The notes below the pieces were generated by a model that worked only from the letters and a program-made list of their open reading frames with translations, did not search any database and had not been told where the DNA came from. The position numbers were made by a program, and so were the translations under genes. Below, piece by piece: positions 1 to 9,502 of a stretch of DNA of 64,000 nt (its first letter is position 1; every line of letters begins with the position of its first letter). Source of the DNA: Desulfocapsa sp. GTDB taxonomy: Bacteria > Desulfobacterota > Desulfobulbia > Desulfobulbales > Desulfocapsaceae. Location of the stretch: the NCBI GenBank assembly GCA_016765495.1, contig JAESPV010000008.1, positions 5,497 to 69,496 on the forward strand, given 5' to 3'.

Positions 1-103
1 ACAAGCTGACCTGAAATGAAGAAAACAAGCAAGCTCACTGAATCGCTAATAAATAGACCCAAACAGGAAAAGAGCTAAAACACTTTACGTAACAGGGTGA
101 CAC

Positions 104-1945
104 ATGAATATTGAACAACACCATAAGGTTTCAATCTGGTATGTTATTATCGGTATTTGGGTCGTTTTGATCCTTCAAAATTACCTTGCATCCACATATA
201 CCATAGAAACAATCCCTTACAGTCAGTTTGTCCAAAAATTAAAACAAGGAAAAATTATTGAGGTCTCCATCACCGAAAAGAAAATTCAGGGATTGATGAA
301 ATCGGAAACAGGCTCTGACCAGCCAACCGCTTTCCGTACGCTTCGGGTAGATCCGGAGACATCTGAACTCCTGGAAAAGCACAAAGTCAATTATGCTGCC
401 ACGATCGAGTCAACGTTTATCCGAGATCTTTTATCTTGGATATTACCAGTTTTTCTTTTTGTTGGAGTCTGGTTTTTTCTCATGAAACGCCTTAGCGCAC
501 AACAGCCAGGTTTTATGACTCTTGGTAAAAATAAGGCCAAAGTTCACAAACAAGAGGACATTAATGTCAACTTTGAAGATGTGGCAGGAGTGGATGAGGC
601 TGTCACTGAGCTTGTGGAAGTAATTGATTTCCTAAATAATCCTGATAAATATCTTGAGTTTGGCGGATCACTTCCCAAAGGGATCCTTCTCGTTGGCCCT
701 CCGGGCACCGGTAAAACACTTCTTGCACAGGCCGTTGCCGGCGAAAGCCATGTACCCTTTTTCAGCATCAGCGGTTCAGAATTTGTGGAACTCTTTGTCG
801 GTATGGGGGCAGCCCGGGTTCGCGATCTCTTTGACCAGGCAAATGCCAATGCACCCTGCATCGTTTTTATCGATGAACTGGACGCTCTAGGCAAGGCCCG
901 GGGATTTGGGGGGACTGGCGGCCATGATGAACGGGAGCAGACCTTAAATCAGCTCCTTGTTGAAATGGATGGCTTTGATCCGAATGTCGGTGTTATTCTG
1001 ATGGCCGCAACCAATCGTCCTGAAGTTCTTGACCCGGCACTCTTGAGGCCAGGCCGTTTTGACCGTCAGGTCCTTGTCGACCGGCCCGACAAACAGGGTC
1101 GTATTGCAATTCTGCAGGTACATCTCAAAAAAGTTCAAAAGCTTGGGGATATTGATGTAGAGGAACTTGCAAACATGACTCCGGGGATGGTGGGTGCTGA
1201 CTTGGCCAGTCTGGTCAATGAGGCAACTCTCCTGGCAGTGCGAAATCGCAAAAAATCTGTTGAAAAAGAACATTTTGAAGAGGCTGTTGAGCGGCTCGTT
1301 GCCGGACTTGAAAAAAAGAATCGACTGATCAATCCCAAGGAACGAAGAATTGTTGCATACCACGAGTTGGGCCACGCATTGGTTGCTCTCTCTATACCGG
1401 GTACGGATCCGGTAAAAAAAATCACCATTGTCCCCCGTGGAATTGCAGCTCTGGGGTACACTATGCAGTTTCCCATTGAAGATCGTTTTCTGATGACAAA
1501 AACTGAACTGCTTGGAAAAATTGCCACACTCCTTGGCGGCAGGGCTGCCGAAGAAATGATTTTTAAAGATATCTCCACCGGTGCCCACAATGACCTGGCC
1601 AAAGCAACAGACATTGCCCGCAGCATGGTTACGGAATATGGAATGAGCGACAAAGCGGGCCAAGTGTATTACAAGAATGAGCCGCAGGCCATATTCCTGC
1701 AGCAGGGGCTGAACAGAAATGCAATAGGCGAATATAGTAATGAAACAGCACGTATCATTGATCTTGAGGTACGTAGCATCATAGACCAACAGTATGTGGT
1801 AGCCATGAAGCTTTTGGACGAGAAACGAAAAATCCTTAAAGAAGCTGCCATGGAACTACTTGAAAAAGAAAAAATCGAAGGCAGTTATCTTGAGGAACTC
1901 ATCAGGAAAGAAAAAAATGCGCAGGAGTCTGAGGTGGGATCTTAA
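104..1945 (+). CDS. ftsH: ATP-dependent zinc metalloprotease FtsH
   Basis: Membrane-anchored AAA+ protease that extracts and degrades misfolded membrane proteins and some short-lived cytosolic regulators. The 613-residue product has two N-terminal membrane segments (about 11-30 and 107-127) around a short periplasmic part. The AAA module has Walker A GPPGTGKT at 198-205, Walker B with FIDE near 255-258 and the RPGRFDRQ second region of homology near 316-323. The zinc-binding HELGH is at 420-424, so the peptidase looks intact. Length is close to the usual 610-650. The ATG start is preceded by AGGGTGA. It ends 19 bp before a convergent transporter gene. The 103 bp before it hold no gene I can identify. 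Confidence 0.97.
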   Translation: MNIEQHHKVSIWYVIIGIWVVLILQNYLASTYTIETIPYSQFVQKLKQGKIIEVSITEKKIQGLMKSETGSDQPTAFRTLRVDPETSELLEKHKVNYAATIESTFIRDLLSWILPVFLFVGVWFFLMKRLSAQQPGFMTLGKNKAKVHKQEDINVNFEDVAGVDEAVTELVEVIDFLNNPDKYLEFGGSLPKGILLVGPPGTGKTLLAQAVAGESHVPFFSISGSEFVELFVGMGAARVRDLFDQANANAPCIVFIDELDALGKARGFGGTGGHDEREQTLNQLLVEMDGFDPNVGVILMAATNRPEVLDPALLRPGRFDRQVLVDRPDKQGRIAILQVHLKKVQKLGDIDVEELANMTPGMVGADLASLVNEATLLAVRNRKKSVEKEHFEEAVERLVAGLEKKNRLINPKERRIVAYHELGHALVALSIPGTDPVKKITIVPRGIAALGYTMQFPIEDRFLMTKTELLGKIATLLGGRAAEEMIFKDISTGAHNDLAKATDIARSMVTEYGMSDKAGQVYYKNEPQAIFLQQGLNRNAIGEYSNETARIIDLEVRSIIDQQYVVAMKLLDEKRKILKEAAMELLEKEKIEGSYLEELIRKEKNAQESEVGS

Positions 1946-1964
1946 CGTAAGGGGAAGAATGAGT

Positions 1965-2885
1965 TTATTTTCTGTTCATGGCTGAGGCTAGAAATGAATC
2001 GAAGAAGAGTTGAAAAAAATGAAACATAAGGCAGACAATAATGGCATTGCCAGTATCAAATTGTATGTTTGCAAGTACTGCTAGAGCCAGAGCCATGGTT
2101 TTTTGTGATGTGACAAAAATCATAGCTTTATTGTCTACAGGAGAGAGTTGTAGAATCTTCCCAGCATATGTATTGATGGCCAGCAGTAGAATATGGACAG
2201 AAGTAACACCTGCAAGAATTAGCATGTAATCCTTTGGTTCCAACCGAAGTAAAGCATATTTCGAGGTGCTGATGGATGCGTAGACAATAAGAATTACACA
2301 GCTGGAGTTCAGGTAACTCCATAGAGACGAGACACGTATCTTGTTTCTCATGCTGCGTGTTGTTTTTCCTATAATAAAAGGAAGTAACACAAAAAAGAGC
2401 ATTGTATAAAACAGGGCTATTTGATCAATGTCAATGGGACCTGCAGCTTTGAGACAAAAATCAAGCATAAATGGCATTGTGAATATGCCGAGTAGATTTA
2501 ATGAAATGGTGAGAAACAGTGCCAGTGTCGTATTTCCCCGGCTCACTTCAGTGATAACAACACCTGACGAGATGGTGGGCGGGACTGTGCTGATAATGAT
2601 GAGTCCCATGGCCAGATGGAGTGGGAAGTTCAGGAGTTTACTAACCAGAAGGCCAAGAAACGGGGCAAGAAAAAGAGAAATGGTGGATGCAACAAGAAAT
2701 AGAGTAAGCAGCTTTCTGTCAATCGTAAGTTCTTTGGCGCCAGCTTGATAGCCGCTCACTAAGAATATACTAAAAAGAATAATTTTCAGAGCGTTGTTGT
2801 CTGTTAAAAAGATTCCTCCTGCAGGCAGGAAGAACCCGGTCGTGACAGCCAGAATAAGGCCGAGAGGAAGAAAAAGGTGTTTCAT
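1965..2885 (-). CDS. Bile acid:sodium symporter (BASS) family-like transporter
   Basis: A 306-residue, very hydrophobic protein with about nine or ten predicted membrane segments and the general pattern of the BASS family (Na+-coupled organic anion carriers such as PanS). The substrate cannot be read from sequence. It lies directly downstream of ilvC on the same strand. Since some BASS members carry pyruvate or ketopantoate, and KARI handles 2-oxo acids, a 2-oxo acid substrate is a reasonable but unproven inference. The ATG has no Shine-Dalgarno sequence in the usual place. Purine-rich GGAAAGAA and the whole leader lie within the ilvC terminator hairpin, so expression may depend on readthrough or on a start missed here. 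Confidence 0.75.
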   Translation of the reverse strand: MKHLFLPLGLILAVTTGFFLPAGGIFLTDNNALKIILFSIFLVSGYQAGAKELTIDRKLLTLFLVASTISLFLAPFLGLLVSKLLNFPLHLAMGLIIISTVPPTISSGVVITEVSRGNTTLALFLTISLNLLGIFTMPFMLDFCLKAAGPIDIDQIALFYTMLFFVLLPFIIGKTTRSMRNKIRVSSLWSYLNSSCVILIVYASISTSKYALLRLEPKDYMLILAGVTSVHILLLAINTYAGKILQLSPVDNKAMIFVTSQKTMALALAVLANIQFDTGNAIIVCLMFHFFQLFFDSFLASAMNRK

Positions 2886-2897
2886 GGAAAGTAAAAG

Positions 2898-2939
2898 CCA
2901 GTATTTGCTGGAAGGAGAATTCTTTCCAGCAAATACTGG
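2898..2939 (-). terminator. Strong intrinsic terminator of ilvC
   Basis: Perfect 16-bp inverted repeat (arms 2898-2913 and 2924-2939) that can extend by about three more pairs into the loop. Read on the minus strand it begins 11 bp after the ilvC stop codon and is followed by CTTTTACTTT, as expected of a rho-independent terminator. It also fills the space upstream of the next minus-strand gene. Confidence 0.85.
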
Positions 2940-2950
2940 GTATTCCCAGT

Positions 2951-4423
2951 TTAGATGATCTGTTTCATCGCACTCATATAAGAACGAAGTTCTTCACCGA
3001 TAGCTTCAACACCTGTGTAACGAATTGCTTCATTGGTTTCAATGAGCTCAACATTATTCACTCCATTATCTTTTACTTCCAGGGTTTTGCCGATAACATC
3101 GGTGTTCACTGTTTTCATGAAATCAGTCAGCAGCGGCAAACAGGCATGGTTGAAAAGGTAACAGCCATACTCAGCGGTATCTGAGATAACGACGTTCATC
3201 TCATAGAGCTTCTTTCGTGCAATAAGATTTGCAATAAGAGGTACCTCATGAAGAGACTCGTAGTAGGCAGACTCTTCTTTAATCCCGGCTGAAACCATGG
3301 TGTCAAAGGCAAGTTCAACGCCGGCCTTGATCATGGCGATCATCAGGATACCGTTGTCAAAAAATTCCTGCTCACTGATTTCAGTGTCGGCAGCGTCAGT
3401 TTTCTCAAAAGCGGTTTCACCGGTTTCTTTACGCCATTTCAGTAGATTTACGTCATCATTGCTCCAGTCTTCCATCATCGTTTGGGAAAACTGTCCGGAC
3501 ATGATGTTGTCCATGTGCGTGTGAAAGAGCGGTTCCATGATGTTTTTTAGTTCATCACAAAGCTCATTCGCCTTAATTTTCGCAGGATTGGAAAGACGAT
3601 CCATCATATTGGTGATACCGCCGTGTTTCAGTGCTTCGGTGATGGTTTCCCAACCAAACTGGATAAGTTTTACGGCATATCTGGCATCTATTCCCTGATC
3701 AGTCATTTTATCGTAGCAGAGAAGTGATCCGGTCTGGAGCATTCCGCAAAGAATGGTTTGTTCACCCATGAGATCCGATTTTACTTCTGCTACAAAGGAA
3801 GACTGCAGGCAACCTGCACGATGTCCTCCGGTTCCTGCTGCATAGGCCTTGGCAACGTCCCAGCCGATTCCCTGGGGATCGTTTTCACGATGAACAGCAA
3901 TAAGAGTCGGAACACCAAAGCCGCGTTTGTATTCTTCACGAACTTCAGTTCCAGGAGATTTTGGCGCAACCATAACAACGGTAATATCATCACGGATCTG
4001 CATCCCTTCTTCAACAATGTTGAATCCGTGGGAGTAAGATAAACATGCACCCTGTTTCATGAGCGGCATAACAGCTTCGATAACATTTGTGTGCTGTTTG
4101 TCCGGGGTCAGATTAATAACAAGATCAGCAGCGGGAAGCATTTCCTGATAGGTTCCAACTTTGAAATCGTTTTCAGTGGCATTTTTCCAGGATTGGCGTT
4201 GTTCCGAAATTGCCATATCACGAAGGGTGTAGGAGACATCAAGACCGGAATCACGAAGGTTTAAGCCCTGATTTAAGCCCTGAGCACCGCAACCAACGAT
4301 TACGATTTTCTTACCTTTTAGGGCGTCAACGCCATCAAATTCGGAAATATCCATAAAACGGCACTGGCCAAGTTCTTCGAGCTGCAGACGCAGGGGAAGA
4401 CTGTTAAAATAGTTATTTGACAT
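2951..4423 (-). CDS. ilvC: Ketol-acid reductoisomerase, class II
   Basis: NADPH- and Mg-dependent enzyme of branched-chain amino acid synthesis, converting acetolactate or acetohydroxybutyrate to the dihydroxy acid. The 490-residue length matches the long (class II, E. coli-type) form with duplicated C-terminal knotted domains. The Rossmann motif GCGAQG is at 44-49. The ATG at 4423 is chosen because AAGGAG lies 5-6 bases upstream on the minus strand and the product then begins MSNNYFNSL like other class II enzymes. Upstream in-frame codons would add 26 residues lacking homology. It is divergent from ilvY and ends just before a strong terminator. Confidence 0.96.
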   Translation of the reverse strand: MSNNYFNSLPLRLQLEELGQCRFMDISEFDGVDALKGKKIVIVGCGAQGLNQGLNLRDSGLDVSYTLRDMAISEQRQSWKNATENDFKVGTYQEMLPAADLVINLTPDKQHTNVIEAVMPLMKQGACLSYSHGFNIVEEGMQIRDDITVVMVAPKSPGTEVREEYKRGFGVPTLIAVHRENDPQGIGWDVAKAYAAGTGGHRAGCLQSSFVAEVKSDLMGEQTILCGMLQTGSLLCYDKMTDQGIDARYAVKLIQFGWETITEALKHGGITNMMDRLSNPAKIKANELCDELKNIMEPLFHTHMDNIMSGQFSQTMMEDWSNDDVNLLKWRKETGETAFEKTDAADTEISEQEFFDNGILMIAMIKAGVELAFDTMVSAGIKEESAYYESLHEVPLIANLIARKKLYEMNVVISDTAEYGCYLFNHACLPLLTDFMKTVNTDVIGKTLEVKDNGVNNVELIETNEAIRYTGVEAIGEELRSYMSAMKQII

Positions 4424-4657
4424 GATAATACTCCTTGTTAAAAGAATGAACATCCAGCCCGGAGTAGATTCTAAAAAAAAAGGAATGCTGAGCACCGGCA
4501 CTAAATAAAAAAAATAAACGATGAAACAATGAATTATTGATTATTATAATAGTATGATTTTTTATTGCGTAAAGTGATTTGTTCGTAATATAGTGTTGCG
4601 TAAAACGAAACAAATGTTTTTTGTTTTTTAATTTCACACCCATCACCATACCGTAGC
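4424..4657. promoter_or_regulatory. ilvC-ilvY divergent control region with two IlvY-type boxes
   Basis: AT-rich 234-bp space between ilvC and ilvY. A nine-base direct repeat TTGCGTAAA occurs at 4565-4573 and 4596-4604, 31 bp apart (about three helical turns). On the ilvC strand a perfect -10 TATAAT sits at 4543-4548, so the boxes fall near -35 and -65, the classic layout for a LysR-type activator. The near box also overlaps the presumed ilvY promoter, consistent with autoregulation. The assignment to IlvY rests on position and family knowledge. Confidence 0.65.
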
Positions 4658-5533
4658 ATGAATATTCGAAATTTAAGACTCTTCAAACATTTATCCGGCA
4701 CACTGCATTTTGGGCAAAGCAGCCGTGCCTGCCATGTTACGCCATCGGCGCTGACCAGAATAATCCAGCGGCTTGAAGAAGAACTTGGTGAAACTCTTTT
4801 TCTTCGTGATAATCGATCCGTCACTCTCACAGCGGCAGGCAAGATTTTTCGGTCTTACGCAGACGATGTGATCCAGCGCTATGACGTGATGCAGGGAGAT
4901 CTTTCAAGGGAGAATGTGCTGGAAGGAGAGATTTCCCTGTATTGTTCTGTTACTGCGGCATATTCTATTCTGCCGGTAATATTTCAGAAATTTCGTACTA
5001 TACATCCCGATGTTCATATTACTCTCCAGACAGGTGATGCGGCCCTGGCACTCACAAAACTGCTAAATCGGGAAGTTGATATTACAGTGGCAGCACTTCC
5101 GGATAGCTTACCGGAAAGGGTGGAATTTCTGAAGATTCTGGAAACACCACTGGTCTTTATTGTACCGTCAGCATTTCCAGAAACAGTACGGTATCGGCAA
5201 AAGAAGGTCGATTGGTTTAAAACACCGGTCATTACGGCTAATTTTGGGCTGAGTCGTGAACGGACGGATCGCTGGTTTTACGAAAAAGATATTGTACCCA
5301 ATATTTATGCCCAGGTCGCCGGAAATGAGGCAATTATTGCAATGGTTGCATTGGGGTGCGGGGTAGGGGTGGTTCCGGGACTGGTGCTTGAAAAAAGTCC
5401 CTTAAAAGGACAGATTGATGTTCTTTCGGTCTCTCCTGAACTGGAATCCTTTTCCATCGGGATTTGCACAATGAAAAATAATATGCGTCTTCCGCAGGTG
5501 AATGCTTTTTGGGAGATTGCCAGCTCTGTGTGA
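4658..5533 (+). CDS. ilvY: LysR-type activator IlvY
   Basis: Transcriptional regulator that in enterobacteria activates ilvC when acetolactate or acetohydroxybutyrate accumulates. The 291-residue protein has a winged helix-turn-helix in residues 1-60 (FGQSSRACHVTPSALTRIIQ) followed by a two-lobed periplasmic-binding-like effector domain. Length is normal for the family. Its divergent position next to ilvC, with paired nine-base repeats between the two genes, makes the specific name more secure than the domain alone would. The start matches the usual N-terminus of IlvY proteins. Confidence 0.92.
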   Translation: MNIRNLRLFKHLSGTLHFGQSSRACHVTPSALTRIIQRLEEELGETLFLRDNRSVTLTAAGKIFRSYADDVIQRYDVMQGDLSRENVLEGEISLYCSVTAAYSILPVIFQKFRTIHPDVHITLQTGDAALALTKLLNREVDITVAALPDSLPERVEFLKILETPLVFIVPSAFPETVRYRQKKVDWFKTPVITANFGLSRERTDRWFYEKDIVPNIYAQVAGNEAIIAMVALGCGVGVVPGLVLEKSPLKGQIDVLSVSPELESFSIGICTMKNNMRLPQVNAFWEIASSV

Positions 5534-5666
5534 GTCTAAACTTGTCAGGAACGGGAATGATTTTTTTTGACCTGTCCAGTGAACATGAAAGTCCTTCTCT
5601 CTAATTTTATGTACTAAAGAATTTTGTTGCAGAAAAGAAGGAAAAACCTATGGAGGAACGGAAAAT

Positions 5667-6017
5667 ATGGAATTTATATTAACAAACCAGAAATGTGAGG
5701 CCTGTAACGCAAAAGCGCCTCTGGCAACAGAAGATCAAATTGTTTCTCTTAAACGCCAGATTCCTGAATGGGATATTGTTGAGAGCGATGGTGTGAAGCA
5801 GTTAAGACGTGGTTTTACTTTCAGAAATTTTAAACAGGCACTGGCTTTTACTCTTAAGGTTGGTGAAATGGCAGAGGTTGAGGGGCATCATCCGCTTCTA
5901 CTTACTGAGTGGGGGAAGGTTGAGGTTCTCTGGTGGTCTCATATCATCGGGGGGCTGCATGTAAATGACTTTGTTGCTGCTGCCAAGACCGATGCTCTTT
6001 TTATGGAAAAGAGTTGA
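5667..6017 (+). CDS. phhB: 4a-hydroxytetrahydrobiopterin dehydratase (pterin-4a-carbinolamine dehydratase)
   Basis: Small enzyme that dehydrates the carbinolamine formed by pterin-dependent hydroxylases. Homologues also occur in bacteria that use pterin cofactors for other purposes. The 116-residue protein contains the family signature EGHHP at residues 72-76, plus later WWSH and GLHVNDF stretches that contribute to the active site. An SD-like GGAGGAACGG precedes the ATG. No aromatic amino acid hydroxylase is seen in the window, so its physiological partner is unknown; a role linked to molybdopterin- or tungstopterin-type metabolism is only a guess. It is convergent with the helicase gene, 41 bp away. 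Confidence 0.93.
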   Translation: MEFILTNQKCEACNAKAPLATEDQIVSLKRQIPEWDIVESDGVKQLRRGFTFRNFKQALAFTLKVGEMAEVEGHHPLLLTEWGKVEVLWWSHIIGGLHVNDFVAAAKTDALFMEKS

Positions 6018-6058
6018 GTGAATAGTTGCAAATTGTCATAGGCACTGCAGTGGGAAGA

Positions 6059-7363
6059 CTAGTCTCCCTTTTGGCCAAGGCCAAAGATATTGGAAGAACG
6101 TTTGGGGGTGGGGCTTTTCCTGGTATTGCCTGCCTGTTGTCTCTGTTGTTTTCCAGAGCGGTGCGAACCTGCCTTCTTCCGCTGGTTCCGGTTTTGCTTC
6201 CGTGGGTGTCCAGTTTGCTTTGTTTGTTGCTCCCCGGTCTCTTCCATGGCAAAACCGTCAATTGTAATCCGTTCAATGGTTTTTTTCTGAAGCCGTTCAA
6301 TGGCTTTAACCATTGCCTGATCATCATAGCACATAAAGCTGATGGCACGTCCGCTGCGTTTGGCGCGTCCGGTACGGCCAATCCGGTGGGTATAGGCCTC
6401 GGCTGTTGAGGGAAGATCAAAGTTTACAACCTGTGCCACTCTTGATATATCAATTCCGCGTGCGGCGATGTCTGTTGCCACAAGCATCTTGAATGTACCA
6501 TCTCGAAACCCGGTGAGTGCATTTTGACGCTGGTTTTGCGACATGTTCCCCTGTAGTGCAGAGGCTGAAAATCCGTTGCTCACCAATTTTTTAGCCAGGT
6601 TTTTTGCACCATATTTTGTGCGGGTAAAAATCAGGGTCGACCCTTCCGTTGGCTCTTCTTTGAGGAGATGGAGCAAGAGAGCTGATTTTTGTCTCTTTGA
6701 CACCGGATAGACTGCCTGAGTGATCAAGTCCAGAGGTTGCTCCAGCTTAATGCGAATTTCCTGTGGATTTGTGAGTGTTTCGTCGGCAAGTTTTCTGATG
6801 TCAGCTGGCATTGTAGCAGAAAAAAGCAGAGTCTGACGCTTTTGCGGCAAGTGTTTTAAAATGCGTCTGATGTCGGGGAAAAATCCCATGTCAAACATCT
6901 GATCTGCTTCATCAAGAACCAGAGTATCTACTTTATTCAGTTTAAGATCATGGTTATTCAGATGGTCAAGAAGACGGCCCGGACATGCTACAAGTATTTC
7001 TACTCCACGTCTGAACGCTTCCAGTTGTGGGTTCTTGCCAACGCCGCCATATACTGCAATACTTCGCAGTCCGGTACCGATAGCCAATTCTTTGAAACTG
7101 GTGTTAATCTGCTCAGCAAGTTCCCTGGTGGGAGCAACTATAAGAGCACGAACCTTGCCACGTGGTCCCTTGGACAACCGTTGGATGACGGGGAGGGCAA
7201 AGGCCGCAGTTTTTCCAGTTCCTGTCTGGGCAAGACCCAGGATATCTTTTCCACTCATTACTTCTGGTATCGCTTTTTCCTGAATGGGTGTCGGGTGTTC
7301 ATAGCCGCAATTACTGATGTTGGTGTTAATCTGTGCTATGAATTGAAACTGTTCGAAACTCAT
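6059..7363 (-). CDS. DEAD-box ATP-dependent RNA helicase, RhlE-like
   Basis: RNA helicase, probably in ribosome assembly or RNA decay. The 434-residue protein carries the full motif set: Q motif (HPTPIQEKAIP), Walker A AQTGTGKT, PTRELA, DEAD, SAT, then ARGIDI and HRIGRTGR in the second RecA domain. The last ~60 residues are rich in Arg, Lys, Gln and Gly, a typical RNA-binding tail of the RhlE group. The ATG at 7363 has AAGGAG six bases upstream. Family membership is certain; the exact subfamily (RhlE versus RhlB/SrmB) is inferred from overall appearance and is less sure. Confidence 0.93.
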   Translation of the reverse strand: MSFEQFQFIAQINTNISNCGYEHPTPIQEKAIPEVMSGKDILGLAQTGTGKTAAFALPVIQRLSKGPRGKVRALIVAPTRELAEQINTSFKELAIGTGLRSIAVYGGVGKNPQLEAFRRGVEILVACPGRLLDHLNNHDLKLNKVDTLVLDEADQMFDMGFFPDIRRILKHLPQKRQTLLFSATMPADIRKLADETLTNPQEIRIKLEQPLDLITQAVYPVSKRQKSALLLHLLKEEPTEGSTLIFTRTKYGAKNLAKKLVSNGFSASALQGNMSQNQRQNALTGFRDGTFKMLVATDIAARGIDISRVAQVVNFDLPSTAEAYTHRIGRTGRAKRSGRAISFMCYDDQAMVKAIERLQKKTIERITIDGFAMEETGEQQTKQTGHPRKQNRNQRKKAGSHRSGKQQRQQAGNTRKSPTPKRSSNIFGLGQKGD

Positions 7364-7505
7364 CTGAACTCCTTGTTTGCATCGTTTGTATATTTTGTAT
7401 TTAGTGGAAAATAGAAAGACACTATCAGGAAAAGCGATTAGCTACCACTCTTTTCTCTAAAGTAAGCTGGAATAAAACGGTTTCTCACAGCGGAGAAGAG
7501 GTGTG

Positions 7506-7555
7506 AGAAGGCAGGAAACTCATTTGGTTGAGCCGTCCTGCCTTCTATTTTTTTT
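7506..7555 (+). terminator. Hairpin with T run, pointing away from the flanking genes
   Basis: Perfect 11-bp inverted repeat (arms 7506-7516 and 7536-7546) with a small nested CTCA/TGAG stem in the loop, followed on the + strand by A then eight T (7548-7555). As a rho-independent terminator it would stop + strand transcription, yet both neighbouring genes are on the - strand. On that strand it has an A tract before the stem and no U tail. It may still protect the 3' end of the 7569-7784 transcript, or stop antisense reads. Confidence 0.5.
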
Positions 7556-7568
7556 GGGGGGGTTGCTT

Positions 7569-7784
7569 TTAGCAGCCTTCTATGGCAGCAGCAGCTTTGA
7601 CTTTTTTTACTTTTACTTTTACTTTTACACCGGCAGACAGAGTCTCCGCTTTGTCTCCACAATTCATGGTTACGATGTCTCCCTCAACTTTTTCAACTGT
7701 GCATCGAAGTGTAGCTGCCTGAGCACTGATGCTGATCATTGCGGTGAGGGCCAGGACTGTTATCAAAGTGGTGATTGTTTTCAT
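7569..7784 (-). CDS. Small secreted protein with VK repeat
   Basis: A 71-residue protein with a clear cleavable signal peptide (about residues 1-23, ending SAQA). The mature part is about 48 residues: a small beta-type segment with two cysteines (LRCTVEKVEGDIVTMNCG), a Val-Lys alternating stretch and a terminal EGC. The start at 7784 is preceded by GGAG at good spacing and avoids the 42 non-homologous residues of the longer frame. The VKVKVK stretch is encoded by four tandem copies of TTTTAC (+ strand 7605-7628). It weakly recalls small proteins found in selenite/tellurite-reduction operons (ExtJ-like), but that is memory, not demonstrated, and no such operon is visible here. Confidence 0.7.
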   Translation of the reverse strand: MKTITTLITVLALTAMISISAQAATLRCTVEKVEGDIVTMNCGDKAETLSAGVKVKVKVKKVKAAAAIEGC

Positions 7785-8100
7785 GTGTATTCTCCATTTA
7801 TGGGGTTTCTGTTGTGGGCACCATGCCCTTTCTTTGGTCTTTAATGTAAAGCCTTTTTCTCGGAGAAAAAACCCGATATCTGGCGATGTCGGGCTTTGTG
7901 GTGTGGGCAATAACCTTATATCAGTGTGTTAAGTGGGGCGCGTTTTCGCTGTTGTTCTCCTGTCAGATGCAAAAGAGAGTTGTAAAATATGGGAAAATGC
8001 GTAAATTAGGAGATTGTTGAAAAACACATTCAGAGATGTCAAATCAGGAACAGTCCAGGTTAATTCGTGTACGTTCCTTAATCAGTCAGGAAGCAAAGGG

Positions 8101-8994
8101 ATGAAATCAGGAATAGCCATGGTTCGTGTCAGCGGTGCCAGGATACGTTCTCTTCGTGAAGAACAGAGCCTGACACAGCTCTACCTGGCCACTGCAGTAG
8201 GTGTGACCACCGAGACTATTTCCCGTTGGGAACGGAAAGGGGCGCCGACCATAAAAGAAGAAAATGCTTTGAAACTGGCTGAGTCCTTAGCTGTTTCTTT
8301 GCAGGATATTCTTGCTCCAGATGATCAAGTTACAAAGAAAGAAGAGGCAGTTGTCGATCTTCTCCCTCAAAAGAACACTCTGAGAAATGTGATTATTGGT
8401 ATGCTGGTGGCCGGAGTTCTTCTGTTTTTTTATCTTTTTTTGCAAAAGAGTGCAGTTATAAATTTCTCAGCGAAAAGGCTAATGCCTGCTCATGGTACTG
8501 CCGGTCATCCTTTTCCAGTGGTTATCATTGTCGATTTTTTATCCGATAAAAGCTCATCACTGCTTTTAAAGGAGCAACTGCCAGCTGGATGTCAGGTTTT
8601 ACGAACCACACCCGTTGCCACAGTGGCTGACAGCGGATATGTTAAATGGATAGATAAAAAAGCATCGGGAAAAAGAACTTTTTCATATCTGGCAAGTTGT
8701 ATTGCCAAAGAGGAAGGGCAAGAGATCTTTTCTTTTGAGGGCACTCTGCTTGTTCGCCAGTCCAGTAGACAGGAATTCCTGGTGAATGGACGGAATCGTT
8801 ATAAACTATCGGTTTTTCATTGGGCCGACAGTAATAAAGATAGCAGTATTGATGACGAGGAATTGCTTGCTGTGTATGATGATTATGGCAATGTAGAAGG
8901 GCTTTTTGAGGATATGGAGGAAGTTGAATCTATCTGGATGGGTTCTGCTTATCGCTGGAATGAACAACGATCAGTTTTCGATGTTATTCCCTGA
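8101..8994 (+). CDS. Membrane-bound XRE-type regulator with extracytoplasmic EF-hand-like loop
   Basis: A one-component regulator in which a DNA-binding head, a membrane segment and an outer sensor lie in one chain. Residues about 7-70 form an XRE/HTH_3 domain (LREEQSLTQLYLATAVGV, then TETISRWERKG). A single hydrophobic segment follows near 95-118. The outer part of about 175 residues has a beta-sandwich-like stretch (PAGCQVL, VKWI, GKRTFSY) and a near-canonical EF-hand loop DSNKDSSIDDEE. The topology is ToxR-like. The start is uncertain: TTG 8014, ATG 8101 and ATG 8119 are all possible. AGGA lies 9 bases before 8101 and 7 before 8119. It is 25 bp upstream of a secreted protein with a related domain. 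Confidence 0.8.
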   Translation: MKSGIAMVRVSGARIRSLREEQSLTQLYLATAVGVTTETISRWERKGAPTIKEENALKLAESLAVSLQDILAPDDQVTKKEEAVVDLLPQKNTLRNVIIGMLVAGVLLFFYLFLQKSAVINFSAKRLMPAHGTAGHPFPVVIIVDFLSDKSSSLLLKEQLPAGCQVLRTTPVATVADSGYVKWIDKKASGKRTFSYLASCIAKEEGQEIFSFEGTLLVRQSSRQEFLVNGRNRYKLSVFHWADSNKDSSIDDEELLAVYDDYGNVEGLFEDMEEVESIWMGSAYRWNEQRSVFDVIP

Positions 8995-9019
8995 TTATGC
9001 TACAAACAGGAGTATACAT

Positions 9020-9424
9020 ATGAAAGGAATCATGAGTGATAATCGGAGTTACTGTTTTTTGTTCGGACTGTTTTGTTGTCTGCTTTTACCTGCCTTATCG
9101 AAGGCCGAAGCCTTAACTGCGAGATATCTGGAAAATAGTGAATTGGCCAGTGTCCTGGAGATCATCATCGAGAATCCTGCACCAAGTTCTGTCATTGTTA
9201 AACAACATATACCTCCTAAAACCCGTATTGCAAAAGCCATTCCTTCTGTTACGAAATTCTCCTCCGGAAAAGGAGAGGTGACGTGGTTGCTAAAGGCTCC
9301 ACGGCCAGGTGTGCAACGCATCTATCTCCAGTATGCAAAACCGCTTTCGGGCAGAAAGGCTACTGCTGTCATTCGTTGTAAAAGTCCCATTGATGGGAAA
9401 TTCATGACAATTCATGTTCGGTAG
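9020..9424 (+). CDS. Secreted small protein related to the sensor part of its neighbour
   Basis: A 134-residue protein with a signal peptide (roughly residues 1-30, LFCCLLLPALSKAEA) and a single ~95-residue domain. Its core (ENPAPSSVIVKQHIPP, GEVTWLLK, GVQRIYLQYA) aligns by eye with the extracytoplasmic region of the upstream regulator (SSSLLLKEQLPAG, GYVKWIDK, GKRTFSYLA), with a DUF11-like beta-sandwich pattern. The ATG at 9020 has AGGAG six to seven bases upstream and follows the regulator by 25 bp, so the two are surely co-transcribed. By analogy with ToxR/ToxS it could be a periplasmic partner; that is inference. Confidence 0.75.
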   Translation: MKGIMSDNRSYCFLFGLFCCLLLPALSKAEALTARYLENSELASVLEIIIENPAPSSVIVKQHIPPKTRIAKAIPSVTKFSSGKGEVTWLLKAPRPGVQRIYLQYAKPLSGRKATAVIRCKSPIDGKFMTIHVR

Positions 9425-9502
9425 AGTCTTGGAAAATGGGTAGTGGCTCACTTACTGTTCACCAGTGTTGGTTTAGAGATTAATTTGGAGAAAGAGCCAT
9501 AC

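Noticed and set aside
944-1789. Long open frame antisense to ftsH
   Set aside because: Shadow of a conserved gene; low-complexity, cysteine-rich translation with no domain and no ribosome site.
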